Assembly: GCA_022511485.1 (NCBI GenBank)
Contig: JAFLUJ010000077.1
Location: 1 to 7,993, forward strand
Direction of reading: 5' to 3'
Source of the DNA: Oscillospiraceae bacterium
GTDB lineage: Bacteria; Bacillota; Clostridia; Oscillospirales; Ruminococcaceae
Length of the DNA stretch: 7,993 bases
The notes under the pieces were generated by a model. It made no database searches. It saw only the letters and a program-made list of their open reading frames with translations, and was not told the DNA's origin. Positions 1-5,978 of the stretch are shown piece by piece (the first letter of the stretch is position 1; each line of letters starts with the position of its first letter). The position numbers and the translations under genes were made by a program.

Positions 1-143
1 GCGGTTTTGCGCCAGCAAAATTTCAGACGGCAGTCTGAAAAGCACAAAACTCGCAGTTGTAAAATCAAAGATTTTACAACATTGCTCCTTAACAGAAATT
101 TTCATACCCCGCTTTTGCAGGGTATGAAAAAATTTTGTAAACC
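1..143. repeat. Gene-free stretch with four consecutive perfect inverted repeats
   Basis: No convincing gene is present here. The stretch holds four hairpin-forming units in a row. The first is TTTTGC/GCAAAA (5-10 and 15-20, loop GCCA). The second is TTTCAGAC/GTCTGAAA (21-28 and 33-40, loop GGCA). The third is GTTGTAAAATC/GATTTTACAAC (56-66 and 70-80, loop AAA). The fourth is TTTCATACCC/GGGTATGAAA (100-109 and 120-129). All arms are exact complements, and units one and two abut without a gap. Perfect hairpins at this density resemble a mosaic intergenic repeat or a group of bidirectional terminators between convergent genes. Whether the stretch recurs in the genome cannot be told from this window. 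Confidence 0.7.
96..135 (-). terminator. Possible terminator hairpin after the esterase gene
   Basis: The 10-bp perfect stem (100-109 with 120-129) begins 14 nt past the esterase stop codon. It can be lengthened across a small bulge by AAA/TTT pairing (96-98 with 133-135), and GC pairs inside the loop (111-112 with 117-118) may close a TTTT tetraloop. Position and stem suit a 3' end for the minus-strand transcript. The T-tract after the stem on that strand is short (about four T if the lower A/T pairs stay open), so termination may be weak or the hairpin may mainly protect the mRNA end. Confidence 0.45.
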
Positions 144-1673
144 TTATAATTCGTCGTTTCTGCTTGTTCTGAACGGTGCAAGAGGGATACCGTTCTTGCC
201 GAAGATGGTAACATCTCCGTAATTCACCCAGTTATACCTAAGATACATAGGTTCGGATACCTCTGCGGAACGGACGAAGATCTTGTCCTCCTTGAACCAT
301 GCATCCGCTGGATAGAATTTCTTATCCTGACCGGCGATCTCAAATCCCACTGCCTTTTCGCCTTTAAGGTCGAATCCGTTCTTTGCATGGTCAAAGCTTA
401 GCATCATGCCTCCGTCAACATACTCGAAAGACTTGTATACAGGACCGTAAGCCTCGTCCCCGGAAATTTTATCATATACGTGATAAAGCGCCTGGAGAGC
501 AAGTCTTTCTCCTACCGGCTCTTTGTCAACGGGATGGATATTGTCAAACTCTCCCTTGTCAAGGATAACAGCGATACCGGTATTTTTTATGGTCTGGTGC
601 ACCCTCATCTGAGCTTCACGGATAACACACCAGTGCTTGATGTCCTCGTCTCCCTTGTTCATAAACATGGGGAGCTGAACGAACAGGAATGGCATAGAGT
701 CGTCCTCCCAGTCGGAACGCCACTGCTCGATAAGAGCTTTGAAAAGCTTGTAGTAGGTGTAAGGTCTGTGGTCGTCGCTTTCTCCCTGATAGTAGATGAA
801 TCCTGCCATTGAATAGGGACAGTTTCTCATAAGCATTGTTTCATAAAGTCCGCTTGGACGGTATGGAGATCTTGGTCCGAGGGGTTCGGGCCACTGGGAT
901 TCTCCTGCATAAGCCTGAGCCTCGTCCCAGCTTCCGTTTGGATTTTTAGCGTAGTATTCGTTGATCTTCGGCTGCCACTCGTTGTACCAGATCTGATATT
1001 CCGCAAGCTTCTTATTGTAGCCCTCAAGGGTCATTTCCGACATTGCGTTGTCATAATCATCCACATACATTTTTGTATCAAGATCTCTTTCCATGGACTG
1101 TCTGGCCGTCCATGCAGAAGCGGAAGTTCCTCCCCAGTTGCAGCCGATTATTCCGACGGTAACGCCAAGCTCGGAAGCAAGCTTCCGGGCGAAATAGTAT
1201 CCCACTGCGGAATAGCTTCCCGCTGTTTCCGGAGAAGCAACTGTCCAGCAAGTATTACGCTCTGCAAAATGGAAATAGTCGTCTATGTAAGAGATCTTCT
1301 GGGTATAGTAGAAGCGGACGTTCACATCATCTTTTATATTCGCAAGGACTTCTTTTCCGTTAAGAGCATTGCGGAGCTCCAACTCCATATTGGACTGTCC
1401 TCCGGCAAGCCATACCTCGCCTATCATAACATCGTGGAGAACGATCTCTGCTCCGCTGCCGTCCTTTACGGTCAGGTCGTAAGGACCTCCTGCTTCCATA
1501 GGGGGAAGAGAAAGAAGCCACTTTCCTCCCACAGACTTTGCGGAAGCGGTATTTCCGTTAATTTCGGCAGTAACCTCAAATCCTGTATAGGCACTGCCCC
1601 AGATATTGATCTTTTTGTTCCTTTGAAGAACCATATGATCTGTAAAAACGGCAGCAAGATCAAAACAAGCCAT
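144..1673 (-). CDS. Sialate O-acetylesterase-type SGNH carbohydrate esterase, cytoplasmic
   Basis: This 509-residue protein is a carbohydrate esterase of the sialate-O-acetylesterase / DUF303 (SASA) type, which removes O-acetyl groups from sugars. The nucleophile block GGQSNME places the catalytic Ser at about residue 94. A GGTS block lies near 181-184, YQGESD near 295-300, and the closing DNIHP block gives Asp377 and His380 as the likely rest of the triad. Residues 1-90 form the beta-rich N-terminal part usual in this family and begin with the typical FTDHMVLQR-like segment. There is no signal peptide or anchor, so it should act inside the cell on imported acetylated oligosaccharides. The substrate (sialic acid, acetyl-xylan fragments or another sugar) cannot be read from the sequence. 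The ATG is supported by GGAGG 8 nt upstream (1682-1686). The gene appears monocistronic, with its own promoter and the 3' hairpin at 100-129. Confidence 0.9.
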   Translation of the reverse strand: MACFDLAAVFTDHMVLQRNKKINIWGSAYTGFEVTAEINGNTASAKSVGGKWLLSLPPMEAGGPYDLTVKDGSGAEIVLHDVMIGEVWLAGGQSNMELELRNALNGKEVLANIKDDVNVRFYYTQKISYIDDYFHFAERNTCWTVASPETAGSYSAVGYYFARKLASELGVTVGIIGCNWGGTSASAWTARQSMERDLDTKMYVDDYDNAMSEMTLEGYNKKLAEYQIWYNEWQPKINEYYAKNPNGSWDEAQAYAGESQWPEPLGPRSPYRPSGLYETMLMRNCPYSMAGFIYYQGESDDHRPYTYYKLFKALIEQWRSDWEDDSMPFLFVQLPMFMNKGDEDIKHWCVIREAQMRVHQTIKNTGIAVILDKGEFDNIHPVDKEPVGERLALQALYHVYDKISGDEAYGPVYKSFEYVDGGMMLSFDHAKNGFDLKGEKAVGFEIAGQDKKFYPADAWFKEDKIFVRSAEVSEPMYLRYNWVNYGDVTIFGKNGIPLAPFRTSRNDEL

Positions 1674-1705
1674 AGCAATAACCTCCGAGATTTATTCATA
1701 GTATT

Positions 1706-1734
1706 ATTTTACCTCAAAATCCATATAAAATCAA
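1706..1734 (-). promoter_or_regulatory. Putative sigma-A promoter of the esterase gene
   Basis: On the minus strand a -35-like TTGATT (1734 to 1729) is followed after 17 nt by a -10-like TAAAAT (1711 to 1706). This puts the transcription start near 1699, about 26 nt before the ATG, with GGAGG in between. It starts just after the terminator of the upstream operon, so the esterase is probably transcribed independently. Confidence 0.5.
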
Positions 1735-1740
1735 TAGTTA

Positions 1741-1782
1741 TAAGAAAAAAATAGAGCCGGGACTGAAAAGACCCGACCCTAT
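1741..1782 (-). terminator. Rho-independent terminator of the LRR/SUKH operon
   Basis: On the minus strand the arms ATAGGGTCGGG (1782 to 1772) and CCCGGCTCTAT (1761 to 1751) pair over 11 positions with two G-U wobbles, and a run of seven T follows (1751 to 1745). Read on the plus strand, the two wobbles become A-C mismatches, so the structure is specific to minus-strand RNA. It lies about 20 nt past the stop of the SUKH-like gene and is the natural end of that operon. Confidence 0.85.
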
Positions 1783-1803
1783 CTGATGTCCGACTGTTTG
1801 ATC

Positions 1804-2505
1804 TCATTCCTCGTATTCTTTATAAACATAAGTATTTCCGGGATTTGCAAAAGCCGCTATTTCCCCATGAAGAAAATGATATAAAAATTCTGAGAATGTC
1901 ATATCAAATTCACAGAAGCTTACGTCCATATAGGCAACGACCGTCCATTTATCTGAATCTATATTCCAGAAAAAATTGCAGTCATCGGTGTTTCCGAAGT
2001 ACAACAGACCCCTGCCATTATCAAAATAATCATAGGGAAAACCAATTCCGAACCTTATAATTTTATTCTTTATTTCATCTTCAAAAGCGTCAATAGAGGC
2101 ACTTTCCAGTTCGTTATAGTCTGAAAGAGAGCCATCTTCCGTATTATTTTTGTCCTTGGATACGATCTCTCCATTTTCAACATAAATGACAGAATCACCT
2201 AATCCGAAAGCATCCCGCATTGACCTCTGGTCGTCCATGATCTCCCTATTGTCGTCGATCTCCTGAAAATACTCCTCTACCCCGTTTTTGCGAAAGAAAT
2301 TTGCAACCTTAACAGAGTAACTGAAGCTGCCATAACCGAAAGAATTTATATAGTCATAATAATCCCCCGGCAAATTAACGCCCAAACGATTCTCCACGTC
2401 AGCTTTGATATTATTATCAACTGTACACCCAGGATCTGACGGAGCATTAAATTCTTTAGCAAGCTTCTCCACATATTTTTCGCTGTAAGAAGACGTACCG
2501 TTCAT
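1804..2505 (-). CDS. SMI1/KNR4 (SUKH)-like protein, possible immunity protein
   Basis: This 233-residue soluble protein resembles the SMI1/KNR4 (SUKH) superfamily. Residues 33-61 carry the characteristic start: a helix with IKADVENRLGVNLPGDYYDYI, then an SFGYGSF turn. The C-terminal part has the expected beta-rich stretch (GLLYFGNTDDCNFFW, then DSDKWTVVAYMD), and a last FSEFLYHFLHG helix. It is somewhat longer than a minimal SUKH domain because of an acidic insert around residues 68-150. Family members are often immunity proteins against polymorphic toxins, but some have other adaptor roles. No toxin gene is visible here, so the role is open. The ATG lies 2 nt after the stop of the upstream LRR gene, with AGGGG inside the end of that gene, so translational coupling is likely. 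It is the last gene before the terminator. The coding sequence is AT-rich (19 of 60 bases G or C in 2041-2100). Confidence 0.75.
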   Translation of the reverse strand: MNGTSSYSEKYVEKLAKEFNAPSDPGCTVDNNIKADVENRLGVNLPGDYYDYINSFGYGSFSYSVKVANFFRKNGVEEYFQEIDDNREIMDDQRSMRDAFGLGDSVIYVENGEIVSKDKNNTEDGSLSDYNELESASIDAFEDEIKNKIIRFGIGFPYDYFDNGRGLLYFGNTDDCNFFWNIDSDKWTVVAYMDVSFCEFDMTFSEFLYHFLHGEIAAFANPGNTYVYKEYEE

Positions 2506-2507
2506 TT

Positions 2508-3365
2508 TTAATTTTCCCCTTTTTTAACATAATTGCTTATCCCCGTTATGTCTACAACCTGCAGTGATATATCAGGAGTAATGTTATAGACCTGCACACT
2601 AATGCCCTTTTCCTTCATACGTCCTATCCAATCATAAATATACTCACGATCAGCCTCAGGTAAATCTTCAAGACCGTAAAATTTTAAGTAAACTTTGTTT
2701 AATGACGATAATTTTTCAAGAATGTCAATCAATGATCTGTCATAATAAATGATAGATGCTGTAAACTCCTCAAGGCTTTCAGCGGATCCGAGAGGCATCC
2801 AGTTAACATCTTCCTTGGGTTGACTGCTTATATAATGTATATTTCTCAGCTTTGGTAAGTCTTCCACGAAGCTCCAATCGTGAATATTGCAGTCGTATGT
2901 ACAAAAATCCTCCAAAGCTGTAAACTGCCGCAGCGGAGAGAAATCAAGACCGTCTTTTTCAAAAAAAGACAGATAGATATATTTCAGATCCGGCATAGCG
3001 GGAATGGTGTCCAATGCAGCCGTACCCGAGCAGCCTAATGCGTCTAAATCTAATTTCTCCAAAGCGCTGAAATCCTTCAAAAATTTCAGGCTGTCACCAG
3101 ATTTTATATATAATTGCAGCGATTGCAGATTTTTCAGCCGCTTTACCTGCGAATTTACATAAAATATCTCTTCAACCGAGGGATAATCCTTACACATAGC
3201 CGTTGTAGTGTCTTTTATGTTATAATAATATAAGCCATCATAAACATCAAAGAAGACTGCATTGTTTGACATAAAAATAAGAATATAGGTCAGTACGGAA
3301 ATAACTAACAATGCGATCAGAATCCCGTATCCTTTTTTGAAAGAATCAAGTATTTTCTGCTTCAC
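2508..3365 (-). CDS. Membrane-anchored protein with irregular leucine-rich repeats
   Basis: The 285-residue product has a short basic N-terminus (residues 1-13) and one hydrophobic helix (about 14-32). No signal-peptidase site is evident, so it is probably a bitopic protein with residues 33-285 outside the membrane. From about residue 62 the sequence has leucine-rich-repeat spacing (LKNLQSLQLYI, FSALEKLDLDAL, MPDLKYIYLSF, LPKLRNIHYI, LSSLNKVYLKFY). These repeats are of irregular length and differ from the BspA-type repeats of the gene upstream. Residues 235-285 are a helical, mixed-charge tail. I do not recognise a named family. The start is GTG, supported by GGGGAGGG (3373-3380) 7 nt upstream; no in-frame ATG fits better. 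It follows the BspA-like gene by 32 nt and precedes the SUKH-like gene by 2 nt, so it is the middle gene of an operon. It is AT-rich (20 of 60 G or C in 2641-2700). Confidence 0.75.
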   Translation of the reverse strand: MKQKILDSFKKGYGILIALLVISVLTYILIFMSNNAVFFDVYDGLYYYNIKDTTTAMCKDYPSVEEIFYVNSQVKRLKNLQSLQLYIKSGDSLKFLKDFSALEKLDLDALGCSGTAALDTIPAMPDLKYIYLSFFEKDGLDFSPLRQFTALEDFCTYDCNIHDWSFVEDLPKLRNIHYISSQPKEDVNWMPLGSAESLEEFTASIIYYDRSLIDILEKLSSLNKVYLKFYGLEDLPEADREYIYDWIGRMKEKGISVQVYNITPDISLQVVDITGISNYVKKGEN

Positions 3366-3372
3366 TGATGAT

Positions 3373-3380
3373 CCCTCCCC
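3373..3380 (-). promoter_or_regulatory. Ribosome binding site setting the GTG start at 3365
   Basis: GGGGAGGG on the minus strand lies 7 nt before GTG at 3365-3363. It is the reason for choosing this rare start codon for the membrane LRR gene. It lies in the 32-nt gap after the stop of the BspA-like gene. Confidence 0.8.
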
Positions 3381-3397
3381 AAAAACGTCAGCATGAC

Positions 3398-4420
3398 TTA
3401 AAACAGCTCAGGATAAATATATATTCCCGCACCGGAGGAAATATCTTCGCCGATATAACCGGTTTCCTTTTTTTCGTCATCCTCTTCTTTGGCAGGAGCA
3501 GCAGTATTTCCCTCAGCAGAAACATTCGCCATAGCAGGAACGACGTCCTCATCGGCGTCTGTCATGCTGTCTGCGTTTGCCTGGGAAGCATCCTCTTTGG
3601 TTTCGGCCGCGCTTCCTGAATTTGCCTGTGGGACTTCCGTTTCGGGCTTGGTGACGCTGTCCGAATCTGCCTGGGGAACGTCTGCTTCCGGGAGATAAAC
3701 AACTTTTCCAAGGCAGCCTTCAAATGCGTCCGGAGCAACTGTTACCAACGGGTCGACCTCTGGCTCAGCAAGCTTTGAACATCCGTAAAATGCGTATGTA
3801 CCAATAATCGTTACACTGGAAGGTATCGTCACCGAGGTAAGGGATGTACAGTTTGCAAAGGCAAAATTGCCGATATTTATCAGTCCGTCATGAAGCGTTA
3901 CAGATGTAAGCCCGGAGCAATGCCAGAAAGCTCCGTCCAGTTCAGTGACTGAGGAAGGTATCTCCACAGTTCTGAGTGAGGAGCAATTATAAAACGCCAT
4001 GCTGCCGATGCTTTTCACCGAATCCGGAATATCCATTTGGGTAATGGATGAGCAGTTAAAAAACGCGGAGCTTCCGATCCGGGAAACAGAATCGGGCAAA
4101 GCTGCTGTTACAAGGGAATCACAGCCTTCAAATGCGCTGTTTCCGATGATCTCGACACTATCGGGGATCGTTACCGATCTGATATTAAAGCAGCCGTAAA
4201 ATGCGCCGTCTCCTACAGCAACCACCGGCTTACCACCTATCTGAGACGGTATTTCCACATTTTCCTTAGAGCCTGTGTAATCGGTCACAGTTATCTTTCC
4301 GTCAGTTTCGGAGTACTCAAACATATCCGAAGTATCTTCCGCCGAGACAATAAAGGACACAGCCGTTACCGCAAGTGCAGCAGCGATAAATGCAGCGGCA
4401 AGTCTTTTCAAATATTTCAT
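3398..4420 (-). CDS. Secreted BspA-like leucine-rich repeat (LRR_5) protein
   Basis: This 340-residue exported protein begins with a signal peptide (residues 1-27: basic MKYLKR, a long Ala/Val-rich core, VSA then Glu-Asp as the likely cleavage site). Residues 35-240 hold about eight BspA / Treponema-pallidum-type LRR_5 units of roughly 23 residues. Their pattern is V-x-I-P-x-S-V-x-x-I-G-x-x-A-F-x-x-C-x-x-L; one unit (about WHCSGLTS) is a residue short. Such domains mediate binding to proteins or host surfaces. Residues 245-304 are four degenerate 15-residue repeats rich in Ala, Asp, Glu and Ser. An acidic/basic stretch and a short hydrophobic end (AGIYIYPELF) follow. No LPXTG, dockerin or S-layer motif is seen, so surface retention is unexplained. 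The ATG has GGGGGAG upstream. It is the first gene of the operon, directly behind a consensus promoter. Confidence 0.88.
   Translation of the reverse strand: MKYLKRLAAAFIAAALAVTAVSFIVSAEDTSDMFEYSETDGKITVTDYTGSKENVEIPSQIGGKPVVAVGDGAFYGCFNIRSVTIPDSVEIIGNSAFEGCDSLVTAALPDSVSRIGSSAFFNCSSITQMDIPDSVKSIGSMAFYNCSSLRTVEIPSSVTELDGAFWHCSGLTSVTLHDGLINIGNFAFANCTSLTSVTIPSSVTIIGTYAFYGCSKLAEPEVDPLVTVAPDAFEGCLGKVVYLPEADVPQADSDSVTKPETEVPQANSGSAAETKEDASQANADSMTDADEDVVPAMANVSAEGNTAAPAKEEDDEKKETGYIGEDISSGAGIYIYPELF
3509..3688 (-). repeat. Degenerate 45-nt tandem repeat encoding 15-residue Ser/Asp/Ala units
   Basis: Four in-frame units of 45 nt encode residues 245-304 of the BspA-like protein. The units begin EADVPQADSDS, ETEVPQANSGS, KEDASQANADS and DEDVVPAMANV. 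At DNA level the plus-strand core T(T/C)TGCCTG(G/T)G recurs at 3576, 3621 and 3666, exactly 45 nt apart. The fourth copy, at the C-terminal end, is the most diverged. It probably forms a flexible linker that can change copy number. Confidence 0.8.
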
Positions 4421-4463
4421 AAAACGCTCCCCCTTTCGTCAGAAATACCTATAATTAATTAAT

Positions 4464-4492
4464 ATTATATCACCTTTTACATCAAATGTCAA
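4464..4492 (-). promoter_or_regulatory. Consensus extended -10 sigma-A promoter of the LRR/SUKH operon
   Basis: On the minus strand TTGACA (4492 to 4487) and TATAAT (4469 to 4464) are both perfect consensus with the optimal 17-nt spacer, and TGA precedes the -10 box as an extended -10. Transcription should start near 4457, leaving a leader of about 37 nt with GGGGGAG. A short AT-only palindrome, ATTAATTAAT (4454-4463), spans the predicted start and might be an operator or chance. Confidence 0.88.
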
Positions 4493-4549
4493 CAAAAAGA
4501 TACAAATTTTTCATAGAGATAATGTAAATCATAATTTAGCGGCATTAAA

Positions 4550-4585
4550 TTACAAATCAGTTACAATATTTACAGTTTGGATACA
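4550..4585 (+). promoter_or_regulatory. Phased TTACA-like direct repeats upstream of the lipoprotein promoter
   Basis: TTACA occurs at 4550-4554, 4561-4565 and 4570-4574, with ATACA at 4581-4585. Steps are 11, 9 and 11 nt, close to one DNA turn. The array ends 15 nt before the -35 box of the lipoprotein gene, where an OmpR/PhoB-type activator could sit. The resemblance to PhoP-box-like TT(A/T)ACA direct repeats is suggestive only, because this region is very AT-rich. Confidence 0.3.
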
Positions 4586-4600
4586 GTTTGACCTCCTTCA

Positions 4601-4629
4601 TTGACTTGCGTGATACCGAATGATATAAT
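4601..4629 (+). promoter_or_regulatory. Near-consensus extended -10 promoter of the lipoprotein gene
   Basis: TTGACT (4601-4606), a 17-nt spacer and TATAAT (4624-4629) preceded by TGA (4621-4623) form a near-perfect sigma-A promoter. The start is expected near 4636, giving a leader of about 22 nt. The -35 box coincides with a TTG codon that would otherwise be taken as an upstream start of the same frame. Confidence 0.85.
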
Positions 4630-4644
4630 TAAAACAGAAAACAC

Positions 4645-4650
4645 AGGGGG
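4645..4650 (+). promoter_or_regulatory. Ribosome binding site deciding the lipoprotein start
   Basis: AGGGGG lies 7 nt before ATG 4658. Together with the promoter at 4601-4629 and the lipoprotein signal that starts at this ATG, it settles the start against the in-frame TTG at 4601. Confidence 0.85.
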
Positions 4651-4657
4651 AATACAT

Positions 4658-5971
4658 ATGAAAACTACCCGTAAATTCTGGACAGCCCTGCTGACAGCGG
4701 CACTGATACTTTCCGGCTGCTCAGAAAAAACCACAGACAATTCCGAAACGGAGGCTTCTATTTCAGAAACCTCACCTGCACAAAGCACCGAAGCAGAAAC
4801 CACTGTATCCGCAGAAAATACTCCTACGGAGACCGAATGGTCTGAAATAACACTGGAATTTCCCTCCGGGAATGACGAAATTACCGAGTACAACAAGGAT
4901 ATTCTCTCCGTTGACAGATTTACGGCAGACCTTTCGCTGCCCTCCGGCTGGGACGTAAGGTCCGAATCTCCCTCCGGAACAAAATACCTGAATGCGGGAG
5001 TTTTCTCAGTCCGCTATATCTATAACGAAAATGATAACTGCATCGGTTCATTGGGATATAATGTTATCCCAGATCTGTCCGAGGAAGAATCGAAGATCCC
5101 CGCAGCAGTCTACAACCAGATCGCACTTGGCAACGGATACCAGTTCAATGTGCGAAACAGGTACGATATAGTTCAAAGCTCGGATACCTCAGAAACCGCA
5201 CTGACAGATGTTTATTATTCCGATTCTTTCAATGACGGAAACGGAGAAAAGACAAACAAGGGTATAGTTATTCAGGATACCTCCGCCGGGGTTTATATTG
5301 CCGCAGAATTTGAAAGCGATGCTCTTACCGATGAGCAGCACACAAAAATTGCGGAAAGTCTGAAAATTACCATGTCAGAAGCAGCGTCTGAGGATACGGA
5401 CTCTCCCCGATCTGCTGAGATAGTTCCGGTATCAGAAAGCGAGACGGAAGCTTCCCTGTCAGAAAATGACACTCCGGTCTTAGAGAGCGGCATAGATATA
5501 GATTTAGATAAAGCATTAGAATTGATAAATGCAAATTCAAAGATCGTTGGAAACGACACCTGCGGCTATATCAGAGTTTATGCAGGCAGCGAATATGAGG
5601 AAAAAGAAGACGGAGGCTACACTGTAACCTCCGATCTGACCAGGACTTCTGTCTTTCTGATAGATAATATCGGTACGGATATTAATATGACCGCCTATAT
5701 GTTCTGTCTGACCGCCGCAATGAACGCCGAAACAGACGGCTTTGAAACCTACGATGTAAATGATTTTTCCGTTGACGGTATGGACGGTTACATTGCAGCA
5801 ATGGCGGACAAGGATACCGATCTTGGATTTATGATGTATGCGGCAGTTGTGGATACCGACATCAAAGCTATCCGCTGCATAAACTGCACTGTCAGCGAAT
5901 ACACACCGGAAAACATAGTCTCAGCCTCATGGATATTCGATACATACAGCAGAAAATTAGCAGATAATTAA
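4658..5971 (+). CDS. Two-domain surface lipoprotein of unrecognised family
   Basis: The 437-residue product starts with a lipoprotein signal peptide: basic MKTTRK, a hydrophobic core, and lipobox L-S-G-C with the lipidated Cys at residue 21. Residues 22-66 are a Ser/Thr/Glu-rich spacer. A first folded region follows at about 84-240: LSLPSGWDV, an aromatic strand-rich middle, then an IAESLKIT closing helix. A second acidic Ser/Glu linker (about 241-278) leads to another folded region (about 279-437: ALELINANSK, FLIDNIGTD, VDGMDGYIAAM, IVSASWIFD). Both modules end in a 'secretion-stress' style SLKI/SWIF segment. This loosely recalls PsbP/Mog1-like folds of Firmicutes lipoproteins, but this is inference and no family is claimed. 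It is transcribed divergently from the LRR/SUKH operon over a 237-nt gap and ends 7 nt from the stop of the convergent DNA-metabolism gene. No catalytic motif is visible. Confidence 0.85.
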   Translation: MKTTRKFWTALLTAALILSGCSEKTTDNSETEASISETSPAQSTEAETTVSAENTPTETEWSEITLEFPSGNDEITEYNKDILSVDRFTADLSLPSGWDVRSESPSGTKYLNAGVFSVRYIYNENDNCIGSLGYNVIPDLSEEESKIPAAVYNQIALGNGYQFNVRNRYDIVQSSDTSETALTDVYYSDSFNDGNGEKTNKGIVIQDTSAGVYIAAEFESDALTDEQHTKIAESLKITMSEAASEDTDSPRSAEIVPVSESETEASLSENDTPVLESGIDIDLDKALELINANSKIVGNDTCGYIRVYAGSEYEEKEDGGYTVTSDLTRTSVFLIDNIGTDINMTAYMFCLTAAMNAETDGFETYDVNDFSVDGMDGYIAAMADKDTDLGFMMYAAVVDTDIKAIRCINCTVSEYTPENIVSASWIFDTYSRKLADN

Positions 5972-5978
5972 AACAGCG

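Noticed and set aside
22..31. Exact match to the Neisseria DNA uptake 10-mer (GCCGTCTGAA on the minus strand) inside a hairpin
   Set aside because: One 10-nt match in a window that is clearly Firmicutes-like is most simply chance. The second hairpin arm lacks the GCC, unlike true paired uptake-sequence terminators.
480..812. 110-codon plus-strand open frame inside the esterase gene
   Set aside because: It is antisense to conserved catalytic blocks of the esterase and shows no recognisable protein features.
1269..1754. 161-codon plus-strand open frame opposite the esterase start
   Set aside because: It is a shadow of the esterase gene and runs through its promoter and into the operon terminator, with no family features.
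3381..3397. GTCA-TGC-TGAC hairpin followed by GTTTTT between the BspA-like and membrane LRR genes (minus strand)
   Set aside because: A 4-bp stem is too weak for a terminator, and the two genes are close with a strong ribosome binding site directly after it. Mild attenuation cannot be excluded.
3398..3508. C-terminal end of the BspA-like protein as a polymorphic toxin domain paired with the SUKH-like protein
   Set aside because: Only about 36 residues follow the repeats. They are low-complexity and charged, with no nuclease or other toxin motif.
3509..3688. Possible CRISPR-like repeat array
   Set aside because: The 45-nt period is in frame with the coding sequence, the units are degenerate throughout, and there is no repeat/spacer distinction or cas gene.
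4601..4657. Upstream TTG start giving a 456-residue lipoprotein
   Set aside because: The TTG is the -35 box of the gene's own promoter, it lacks a ribosome binding site, and the signal peptide begins at ATG 4658 behind AGGGGG.
4570..4896. 108-codon minus-strand frame across the lipoprotein promoter
   Set aside because: It is antisense to the Ser/Glu-rich linker, whose codons give a repetitive Ser/Val complement, and it overlaps the promoter.
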